Assembly (NCBI RefSeq): GCF_938030755.1
Contig: NZ_CALHIF010000056.1
Coordinates: forward strand, 1 to 64,000
DNA from: an uncultured Granulicatella sp.
Lineage (GTDB): Bacteria; Bacillota; Bacilli; Lactobacillales; Aerococcaceae
DNA: 64,000 bases
Direction: 5' to 3'
The position numbers were made by a program, and so were the translations under genes. Below are positions 8,107 through 15,320 of this stretch, one piece after another (position 1 is the stretch's first letter; the number at the start of each line of letters is the position of its first letter). The notes below the pieces were generated by a model. The model did no database searches. It was not told the origin of the DNA and saw only the letters and a list, made by a program, of their open reading frames with translations.

Positions 8107-8802
8107 ATGCAAAAAAATCAACGTATATTAATTATCGAAGACGAAAAAAATTTAAGCCGATTTGTAGAATTAGAGTTGCAACATGAAGGTTATGAAACAA
8201 AAGTATGCTCAGATGGAAGAACTGGTTTGCAAGCAGCTATTGATGAATCTTGGGATGCTATTTTATTAGATTTAATGTTACCAGAAATGAATGGATTAGA
8301 AGTTGTTCGCAGACTACGACAAGTCAAACAAACGCCGGTTATCATTATGACTGCGAGGGATTCTGTTATGGATCGAGTGGTTGGACTGGACCAAGGAGCA
8401 GATGACTATGTGGTGAAACCATTTGAAATCGAAGAAATATTAGCAAGATTACGTGCTTTATTTAGACGCTTGCAAATGGAAGAACAATCTCGTAATATAA
8501 AACAAACAAAAGTAGAATATCGTGACTTAGTGATTGAAGTTGAAAATCGTGTAGTACGAAGAGCTGGCGAAGTCATTGACTTAACTAAAAAAGAGTATGA
8601 ACTCCTTCTTTTATTGATGGAAAATATTGATATTGTTTTATCTCGGGAAATCTTATTGAAAAAAGTCTGGGGATATAAAAATGAAGTTGAGACGAATGTT
8701 ATTGACGTTTATGTGCGATATATTCGCAATAAAATTGATGTTCCTGGAAAGGAAAGTTATATTCAAACGGTTCGTGGTACAGGATATGTAATGAGAAGTT
8801 GA
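8107..8802 (+). CDS. OmpR-family response regulator, CovR/LisR/CsrR-like
   Basis: A 231-residue regulator. The receiver domain (1-118) has the acidic pair ED at 11-12, phospho-acceptor Asp55 in LLDLMLPEMNG, the MTARDS switch region and the VVKPFE lysine. The C-terminal winged helix includes LTKKEYELL and the GTGYVMRS ending. It is followed after 7 bases by its kinase. In Enterococcus and Listeria a closely similar pair lies beside gnd or controls cell-envelope stress and virulence (CsrRS, EtaRS, LisRK), so the family and locus agree. Targets here are not known. Confidence 0.9.
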   Translation: MQKNQRILIIEDEKNLSRFVELELQHEGYETKVCSDGRTGLQAAIDESWDAILLDLMLPEMNGLEVVRRLRQVKQTPVIIMTARDSVMDRVVGLDQGADDYVVKPFEIEEILARLRALFRRLQMEEQSRNIKQTKVEYRDLVIEVENRVVRRAGEVIDLTKKEYELLLLLMENIDIVLSREILLKKVWGYKNEVETNVIDVYVRYIRNKIDVPGKESYIQTVRGTGYVMRS

Positions 8803-8809
8803 GGAAAAG

Positions 8810-10261
8810 ATGATGAACTCAAATAGTCAACATAAATCAGTAGCAAAAAAATGGTGGTGGGTTATTTCAGCCACCATTTTTGCCTTGCTGGGGATATTAA
8901 CTACGATTCTTATCCAAGGTCAAATTATGACTTTAAGAGAAAATGAAAAAAATCAAACAATCGTTTATGCTCAAGTAGTTTCCGACTTACTTTCAAGGAA
9001 GTCAGAAAATTTAACGGCTGCGGATATTGTTTCTATCTTAAATGAAGCGGAGCAGTATGAGCAAAGGCAAAACGGTATCTATAAAAAGAACAGTAGCTTT
9101 TATCCAATGAATGAGGAATTAAACATTCGCGTATTTGACACAAGTAGGGAACTAATCTTCCAAACGCAACAATGGCAAGATCCACTACAAGTATCTAGTA
9201 CGCTAGAAACCAAATTCGTTCCTTTATCGACAGGAGAAGAAAGCATTCAAGTAACAATGCCGATTTTATCGAGAACGAATCGCTTGCTAATTGGTCATTT
9301 ACAAATTATTAACCGGATGGCAAAATTAACAGAATTGAAAAAACAGTTGCAGAAATTATATATCCAATTGTTAATTATGGAAGCCGTGGTAGCTATTGGG
9401 TTGGCTTATTTCATCTCTAGACTTATTTCCAAACCTATTGAACAAATTCATGATATTATAGCGTCCATTAATGAAGATAATATTGATAGTAAGCGGCTAA
9501 TTATTCCTAAGAAAAATGATGAATTCGCAGTAGTTTCACAACAATTTAATGAATTACTTGATAAAATTAGTTTTTATATTTCTCAGCAAAAACATTTCGT
9601 GGAGGATGTTTCTCATGAGTTACGAACGCCAGTAGCGATTGTCGAAGGGCATCTCAAACTGTTGAATCGATGGGGAAAGGATGATCCAGAGGTACTTGAA
9701 GAGTCCTTAGAAGCTTCATTAGCAGAAATTAAACGTATGAAAACTCTTGTCCAAGAAATGCTTGATTTGTCTAGAGCCCCTCAAGTAAGAGAGCAGTATA
9801 AAGATGCGACTACAGAAGTGGTGGATACTTTAACACAAATAGTGGCTAATTTTAAAGTATTGTATCCAGACTTTACGTTTGTTTTGGATATTGATTCAAA
9901 AGCTGACTTATTGTCGCCTATCTATAGAAATCATTTTGAACAAGTTATTATCATTTTGTTGGATAATGCGGTCAAATATTCAACGAATCGTAAAGAGATT
10001 ATTGTTAGCTTATCAACGGTAGCGGATCAAGTGGAAATTGGAATCCAAGATTTTGGCATGGGGTTAAGTGAGGAAGATAAAAAGAAAGTGTTCTCTAGAT
10101 TCTATCGAGTTGATAAAGCCCGTTCAAGAGAACGTGGGGGAAATGGATTAGGTCTCTCAATTGCAAAAGAACTGATAGAAGGATACAACGGAAGTATCAG
10201 CCTAACCTCCCATTTAGACCAGGGAACAGTTTTTAAAGTGAAGTTGCCGATTCTAAAATAA
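8810..10261 (+). CDS. Membrane sensor histidine kinase, CovS/LisK/CsrS-like
   Basis: A 483-residue sensor. Two membrane helices (about 15-37 and 182-203) frame an extracytoplasmic domain of about 145 residues. A HAMP segment follows, then the H box SHELRTPVAIVEGH near residue 268, the N box ILLDNAVKYS, and G boxes DFGMGLS and GGNGLGLSIAKE. GAGG overlaps the upstream stop codon and serves the ATG at 8810, with a second ATG immediately after. Paired with the regulator upstream; the signal sensed is unknown. Confidence 0.9.
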   Translation: MMNSNSQHKSVAKKWWWVISATIFALLGILTTILIQGQIMTLRENEKNQTIVYAQVVSDLLSRKSENLTAADIVSILNEAEQYEQRQNGIYKKNSSFYPMNEELNIRVFDTSRELIFQTQQWQDPLQVSSTLETKFVPLSTGEESIQVTMPILSRTNRLLIGHLQIINRMAKLTELKKQLQKLYIQLLIMEAVVAIGLAYFISRLISKPIEQIHDIIASINEDNIDSKRLIIPKKNDEFAVVSQQFNELLDKISFYISQQKHFVEDVSHELRTPVAIVEGHLKLLNRWGKDDPEVLEESLEASLAEIKRMKTLVQEMLDLSRAPQVREQYKDATTEVVDTLTQIVANFKVLYPDFTFVLDIDSKADLLSPIYRNHFEQVIIILLDNAVKYSTNRKEIIVSLSTVADQVEIGIQDFGMGLSEEDKKKVFSRFYRVDKARSRERGGNGLGLSIAKELIEGYNGSISLTSHLDQGTVFKVKLPILK

Positions 10262-10269
10262 CTAATGAA

Positions 10270-10303
10270 TCGCTCTCTTTGTCATAAGGAAGGGCGTTTT
10301 ATA
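10270..10303 (+). terminator. Weak hairpin after the sensor kinase
   Basis: CGCTCTCTT and AAGGAAGGGCG can pair with some G-U pairs and a mismatch, followed by TTTTAT. Weaker than the other terminators here. Confidence 0.4.
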
Positions 10304-10398
10304 GTTTACTTTTCTATTCTTATAACTTACACTAGAAAAGTAGTATTTTATCAATTGCAGGCTACTTGCTTGCGTATTCTATTCAAGGAGGACAACTC

Positions 10399-11856
10399 AT
10401 GAGCGAACAACATGTACTTATTACATTGTTTGGAGCAACAGGTGATTTAGCTCATCGTAAACTTTATCCTGCAATTTTCCGTTTATTCCAAAAAGGATTC
10501 ATTAAAAATCATTTTGCTGTCATTGGGACAGCACGTAGAGAGTGGACTGATGACTATTTTAGAGATGTCGTAAAACAGTCTGTACAATCTTTAGTAAAGA
10601 GTGAGGAAGAATTAAATCAATTCTTATCGCATTTTTACTATCAACCACATAATGTGAACGATACTCATCATTATGTCGTTTTAAAAGAGCTTTCTGAAAG
10701 ATTAGACGAAACCTATCAAATCAATGGGAATCGTGTCTTTTATCTTGCGATGGCTCCAAATTTCTTTGGAACCATTACAGAGCATTTAAAAGCAGAGCAA
10801 TTATTAACACCAAATGGTTATAATCGTTTGATTATTGAAAAACCATTCGGAAAAGATTTTGCATCGGCTCAGGAGTTAAATCATCAACTTCGTCAATCAT
10901 TTGATGAAAATCAAATTTATCGAATTGATCATTATTTAGGAAAAGAAATGATTCAAAATATTTCAGCGGTTCGATTTGCAAATCGTGTTTTTGAGGCATT
11001 ATGGAATAAAGAAAATATTGACCATGTCCAAATTTCATTGTTGGAGCAAGTCAGTGTAGAAGAGCGTGGTGGGTATTATGATACTAGTGGCGCACTTCGT
11101 GATATGGTCCAAAACCATATTTTACAAATTCTTGCTTTAGTGGCGATGGAACCACCTGTTTCATTTGGAGACATTCGTAAAAATAAAATAAAAGTGTTAG
11201 AGCAACTTCGCCCATATACTGCCGAAGAAGTGAAGGAAAACTTTGTCCGCGGACAATATGGACCTTCCGAAGATGGATTGAAACCGGGGTACCGAGAAGA
11301 TGCAAATGTAGCAGATGATTCGAATATGGAAACCTATGTTGCTGGTAAAGTATTTATCGATAATGAACGTTGGGAAGGAGTTCCTTTCTATGTTCGAACA
11401 GGTAAGAGTCTGCATTCAAAAGAAACGATCATTGATGTTGTCTTTAAAGAAGCAGGCTCACCATTATTCTGTGGCATCGATGGTTGTCCATCCAACCGTA
11501 TTTCTATTCATATTACACCTCGTGAAGGATTCTGCTTCGTGATTAATTCGAAAGCCGTTGGAAATACCATCGCGCTTCAAACAAGTCACTTGGAAAAAAT
11601 CTTCGATGAGAACTTTGCGATGAGCAGTCCAGAAGCGTATGAACGTTTAATTCTTGACTGTATCGAAGGCGATATGACGAACTTCACGCATTGGGAAGAA
11701 GTAGCCGCTTCTTGGAAATATGTAGATATCATTCGACAAACTTGGGACAGCGAAATTGCTGAAGAGTTCCCAAATTATGCTGCTGGAAGCAAAGGACCAC
11801 AATCAGGTTTCGATTTAATCGAACGTGATGGTCGCAAGTGGGTTGACCGCGACTAA
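10399..11856 (+). CDS. zwf: Glucose-6-phosphate 1-dehydrogenase
   Basis: A 485-residue enzyme of normal family length that oxidises glucose 6-phosphate to 6-phosphogluconolactone and makes NADPH. The NADP site LFGATGDLAHRKLYP is at the N-terminus; the signature RIDHYLGKEM with catalytic His is near residue 175. The ATG at 10399 has AAGGAGG at 10385-10391, which rejects an upstream in-frame start at 10366. With gnd it supplies most of the oxidative pentose phosphate branch; no lactonase gene is in between. Confidence 0.97.
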   Translation: MSEQHVLITLFGATGDLAHRKLYPAIFRLFQKGFIKNHFAVIGTARREWTDDYFRDVVKQSVQSLVKSEEELNQFLSHFYYQPHNVNDTHHYVVLKELSERLDETYQINGNRVFYLAMAPNFFGTITEHLKAEQLLTPNGYNRLIIEKPFGKDFASAQELNHQLRQSFDENQIYRIDHYLGKEMIQNISAVRFANRVFEALWNKENIDHVQISLLEQVSVEERGGYYDTSGALRDMVQNHILQILALVAMEPPVSFGDIRKNKIKVLEQLRPYTAEEVKENFVRGQYGPSEDGLKPGYREDANVADDSNMETYVAGKVFIDNERWEGVPFYVRTGKSLHSKETIIDVVFKEAGSPLFCGIDGCPSNRISIHITPREGFCFVINSKAVGNTIALQTSHLEKIFDENFAMSSPEAYERLILDCIEGDMTNFTHWEEVAASWKYVDIIRQTWDSEIAEEFPNYAAGSKGPQSGFDLIERDGRKWVDRD

Positions 11857-11867
11857 TGAAATAGTGC

Positions 11868-11895
11868 AAAGACTAGGTGAAAACCTAGTCTTTTT
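11868..11895 (+). terminator. Terminator after zwf
   Basis: AAAGACTAGGT, a GAAA loop, then ACCTAGTCTTTTT. Confidence 0.93.
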
Positions 11896-12083
11896 ATTTT
11901 CTAAACAGTAAAGAGAGCAGCCCTTCTTCTTTAAAAGCGAAAAAAATGTTTAAAAGAAATCCGTAAGGATCTTTTAGGAATCATTATTTTACTGTTTTAT
12001 ATGAATCATTTCCTTCGCGCAACCTCGTTTTCTTGAAAAGGTCGCTCTTTTTCTGTAAACTGTTTTCTATATAGGAGGCGCGC

Positions 12084-12878
12084 ATGACGATTAAAGAATT
12101 TATTCGACTTAGTTTATTAAAACCTAATAAAATTTGGACTATTTTACAAAATCCCTTGAAAAAGATAAAAGGAATTTTTTTCTTGTTGGTCCTTATCATT
12201 TCCATTCCGAATTTTCTTCGAGCCAATGAGTTTATTGGAAAAATTGCGGAGAATATAAAAGTAGTAGAACAAAAATTCCCTGAACTTTCAGTAAAGGATG
12301 GGAAATTAGTTGCTGATCAACAATCTGGTTTCTTGTATCGTTCGGACGCCTTTAATGTGTTGTTTGATCCAACTGGAAAATCTACAGATAATGATGTTAG
12401 TGCGGAATCTAACCAAGGCATTCCAACTATTGCATTCCTGCAAGATCATATGGCCTTAGATACAGTCTTAAATTCAGCAAAAATTTCTTATAGCGATATT
12501 GGTGAGTTAAACAAAAAAATGATTCATCAGTATATCGAAGAGTTTAATGCGAATCTATGGATGGTATTACTGGGTGTCATGTTATTCATGTTTGTATACA
12601 ATAGCTTATTATTATACGTAATATTGATTATTGTAGGCTTTATTGTTCGATTGTTTGCAGCTCTATTTATGGGAGCATGGATTCAAATGCCAACTTCAGT
12701 TTCGAAACAATTAACAATGGCAGCAGCCTTTCTTCCAGCTGTTTTGTATAGTTTAATTGCCATTTTAGGAGTTGGAGGAGGAATCAGTATTTTCTATTAT
12801 TTATTAGTAACAACGACCTTTAACTGGCTTCTCGGGATGAAAGAATTTATTGATATAGAAAGTAAAAAGAAACAGTAA
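12084..12878 (+). CDS. DUF1189 family membrane protein (YqgB-like)
   Basis: A 264-residue protein with one membrane helix near residues 28-46, an extracytoplasmic domain of about 110 residues, then a C-terminal block of about four hydrophobic segments. This arrangement and the N-terminus KPNKIWTILQNP fit DUF1189. AGGAGGCGCGC precedes the ATG. In Bacillus subtilis the DUF1189 gene yqgB also lies near sodA and cshB, and here the order DUF1189, cshB, sodA is kept. Function is unknown. Confidence 0.75.
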   Translation: MTIKEFIRLSLLKPNKIWTILQNPLKKIKGIFFLLVLIISIPNFLRANEFIGKIAENIKVVEQKFPELSVKDGKLVADQQSGFLYRSDAFNVLFDPTGKSTDNDVSAESNQGIPTIAFLQDHMALDTVLNSAKISYSDIGELNKKMIHQYIEEFNANLWMVLLGVMLFMFVYNSLLLYVILIIVGFIVRLFAALFMGAWIQMPTSVSKQLTMAAAFLPAVLYSLIAILGVGGGISIFYYLLVTTTFNWLLGMKEFIDIESKKKQ

Positions 12879-12883
12879 CTTAA

Positions 12884-12926
12884 AAACCACCTAGAAACTA
12901 ATTTTAGTTTCTAGGTGGTTTTCTTT
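12884..12926 (+). terminator. Terminator after the DUF1189 gene
   Basis: CCACCTAGAAACTAA pairs with TTAGTTTCTAGGTGG, then TTTTCTTTT. It may also work on the other strand. Confidence 0.92.
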
Positions 12927-12974
12927 TGAGAAAATCTACAAAAATAAATAGCAGAGACTGAATTTCTAAAATGA

Positions 12975-13158
12975 GATTACGAAGAAATATACGGATTCTA
13001 TAGTAATAGTGACGGGAAGTCGCATTAAAACGAATTAGGAGACGTAGGAATATAATTCCGTACGTCCCCTTTGAGGCTTTAAAGGCGAGAGACCTTAGGC
13101 TCGAGCCGATGCCTCGCCACTATTACTATGAAGATATCCGTAAGGCTTCTTCGTAATC
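12975..13158 (-). repeat. Palindromic intergenic element, copy A
   Basis: The ends are a perfect 12-bp inverted repeat, GATTACGAAGAA and TTCTTCGTAATC. Inside, CGGATTCTATAG near 12992 pairs across the element with the region ending ATATCCG at 13140, with a constant unpaired TCTTC. The core on the minus strand shows GGCTCGAGCC (13098-13107), GTCTCTCGCCTTT (13081-13093) and an internal hairpin around 13041-13066. It lies between two convergent genes. Confidence 0.85.
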
Positions 13159-13181
13159 GTCTAAATTAAAAAGATTCTCTA

Positions 13182-14486
13182 CTATTTATTTTTTGTACGC
13201 TTCTGTTTGCGTTGTTTTTGACGGATTTCTTGCCCAAGTTTTTTCTTGTAGCCAGGTTTTACTTTTTTCTTCGCCTTCTTAATCATACCTTTGAGGCGTG
13301 GATCTAAGTCTTTGGATTGTGTGTTTTTACGTTTCTCGCGACGAGAGCGGTCATAACTTTCTACAAGCTCTCCATTTTTCAATTCAACCGTTTCAAAAGA
13401 AATGCCTTTTCCTTCTAATGTTTGAATGGCTTGTTCTTGGTCTGGTGTGTAGAAAGTGATGGCTGTTCCTTCTAAACCATTACGTCCCGTACGTCCAACG
13501 CGGTGAATGAAGAATTCTAATTCTCCAGGAATTTCTAAGTTAATCACATGAGAAACGCCTTCGATATCAATTCCACGTGCAGCAAGGTCAGTTGCGACAA
13601 CGAATTGATAATCCATTTGTTGGATTTGTTTCATGACACGGCGACGTTCTCTTGAAGGGATATCTCCGTGAATCGTTGCTACTTTGAAGTTATGGCTGCG
13701 TAGGTCTTGAGTGACTTCGTCGGCTTTTTGTTTCGTATTTACGAAAATAAGCACGAGGTAAGGATGACCCATCACCAGTAACTGACGAAGAACGTCCATT
13801 GGATTTTGAGCCTTTGTGACAAGCAATTGATTTTTAATCGTTGGTGAAACGAGTTGCGTATTCTCGATTTGAATAACTTTTGGATTACCCAAGTATTTTT
13901 TCAAGAAAGGTTTAATCTTATCTGGAATCGTTGCAGAGAAAACAGACATTTGTAAGTTTTCTGGCATGCGAGATGCAATTTCATCCACTGTTTCTAAGAA
14001 ACCTAAGTCAAACGTCATATCGGCTTCGTCAACAACCATCATTTGTACGGTTTGAACGAAGAGGGCATTTTCTTGCATTAAATCAAAAATACGACCCGGT
14101 GTTCCAATTACGATATGTGGTTGTGTTTGTGTGAGTTTAGCCACTTGACGTTTTTTATCGGTACCACCGATACATTTTTCTAATAGAATTTCTGTATCAC
14201 TTAAGGTAATCAACTGGGCTGCTACAGCAGTTAATTGTTCTGCGAGTTCACGGCTTGGGACTGTAATCACTAATTGCAACTCTTGGCGACTAGGGTCAAT
14301 TTTGTTGATGAGTGGTAATAGGAAACTATGGCTCTTTCCGCTTCCTGTTTGCGATTGACCAATCACAGATTCTCCTTTTAATAAAAGAGGAATGATGCGT
14401 TCTTGAATAGGAGTTGGTTGTGTAAATTTTAAGTCAGCTAAGGCTTTTTGCAAATAAGGCTGTAATGCGTATTCTGTAAATTTCAT
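13182..14486 (-). CDS. cshB: DEAD-box RNA helicase, CshB-like
   Basis: A 434-residue ATP-dependent RNA helicase. In order it has the Q motif FTQPTPIQ, Walker A SQTGSGKS, motif Ib PSRELAEQL, DEAD within VVDEADMTFD, motif III SAT, and motif VI HRVGRTGR. The C-terminal 70 residues are a basic Lys/Arg tail, as in RNA-binding helicases. The start ends with GGAG-poor DNA but the ATG at 14486 begins the conserved region. The short spacing to sodA and the neighbouring DUF1189 gene match the B. subtilis cshB (yqfR) region. Cold-adaptation and RNA turnover are known roles of the family. Confidence 0.85.
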   Translation of the reverse strand: MKFTEYALQPYLQKALADLKFTQPTPIQERIIPLLLKGESVIGQSQTGSGKSHSFLLPLINKIDPSRQELQLVITVPSRELAEQLTAVAAQLITLSDTEILLEKCIGGTDKKRQVAKLTQTQPHIVIGTPGRIFDLMQENALFVQTVQMMVVDEADMTFDLGFLETVDEIASRMPENLQMSVFSATIPDKIKPFLKKYLGNPKVIQIENTQLVSPTIKNQLLVTKAQNPMDVLRQLLVMGHPYLVLIFVNTKQKADEVTQDLRSHNFKVATIHGDIPSRERRRVMKQIQQMDYQFVVATDLAARGIDIEGVSHVINLEIPGELEFFIHRVGRTGRNGLEGTAITFYTPDQEQAIQTLEGKGISFETVELKNGELVESYDRSRREKRKNTQSKDLDPRLKGMIKKAKKKVKPGYKKKLGQEIRQKQRKQKRTKNK

Positions 14487-14522
14487 GTTTTCATCTCTTT
14501 TCTTTCTCTATGTAGCGGGATT

Positions 14523-14531
14523 ATTATACCA
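14523..14531 (-). promoter_or_regulatory. Extended -10 of cshB
   Basis: On the minus strand this reads TGGTATAAT, an exact extended -10, about 37 bases before the helicase start. Confidence 0.55.
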
Positions 14532-14575
14532 TAAATTGAAGATTAAAGGTGGAATTGGGAAAGTGGGCATAATTT

Positions 14576-14605
14576 TTGCCTATGGTGTTTAGTGGATGGT
14601 ATGAT
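14576..14605 (+). promoter_or_regulatory. Promoter of sodA
   Basis: TTGCCT at 14576-14581, an 18-base spacer, and extended -10 TGGTATGAT ending at 14605. Confidence 0.6.
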
Positions 14606-14662
14606 AATTAAAGAAAGAAACAGTTTTCAAAACTGTATTTAAAATTTAGGAGGAATTTAGTA

Positions 14663-15271
14663 ATGACTTATGAATTACCAAAATTAGAATACGCATTTGA
14701 CGTATTAGAACCACATTTTGATGCACGTACAATGGAAATCCACCATGATAAACATCACAATGCATATGTTACAAACTTAAACGCAGCGGTAGAAAAACAC
14801 CCTGAATTATTCGAAAAAACAGTTGAAGAATTAATTAGCGATTTAAACGCTGTTCCAGAAGATATCCGTGTAGCTGTTCGCAACAATGGTGGTGGACATG
14901 CAAACCATAGCTTATTCTGGACTCAATTATCTCTAGAAGGTGCAAAAGCTCCAGAAGGTGCTTTATTAGCAGCCATCAACGAAGCATTCGGAAGCTTCGA
15001 CGAATTTAAAGCAGCATTCGCACAAGCAGCAGCAACACGCTTTGGTTCTGGTTGGGCTTGGTTAGTTCTTTCTAACGGAAAATTAGAAGTCGTTTCTACT
15101 CCAAACCAAGATAACCCTCTATCAGAAGGCAAAACTCCATTATTAGGATTAGATGTATGGGAACATGCATACTACTTAAACTACCAAAATCGTCGTCCAG
15201 ATTACATTTCAGCATTCTGGAATGTTGTAAACTGGGATGAAGTAGCTCGTCGTTTTGAAGCTGCTAAATAA
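14663..15271 (+). CDS. sodA: Manganese/iron superoxide dismutase
   Basis: A 202-residue enzyme that converts superoxide to hydrogen peroxide and oxygen. Metal ligands are visible: His27 in EIHHDKHHNAYV, the histidine in GHANHSLFW, and Asp/His in DVWEHAYYLNYQNRR. The length is normal for the Mn/Fe family; residues alone do not settle which metal. AGGAGG at 14650-14655 precedes the ATG. Codon bias is strong, as expected for an abundant protein. Confidence 0.96.
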   Translation: MTYELPKLEYAFDVLEPHFDARTMEIHHDKHHNAYVTNLNAAVEKHPELFEKTVEELISDLNAVPEDIRVAVRNNGGGHANHSLFWTQLSLEGAKAPEGALLAAINEAFGSFDEFKAAFAQAAATRFGSGWAWLVLSNGKLEVVSTPNQDNPLSEGKTPLLGLDVWEHAYYLNYQNRRPDYISAFWNVVNWDEVARRFEAAK

Positions 15272-15285
15272 TCTATAAAAAACGA

Positions 15286-15320
15286 AGACCGATGTCTCCT
15301 ATGAGGCATCGGTCTTTTTT
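15286..15320. terminator. sodA terminator overlapping the 3' codons of yfhO
   Basis: AAGACCGATG and CATCGGTCTT pair around a 12-base loop, followed by six T. The right arm is also the ACC GAT GCC codons at the end of the opposing YfhO-type gene, so one hairpin serves both strands and part of it is coding. Confidence 0.85.
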
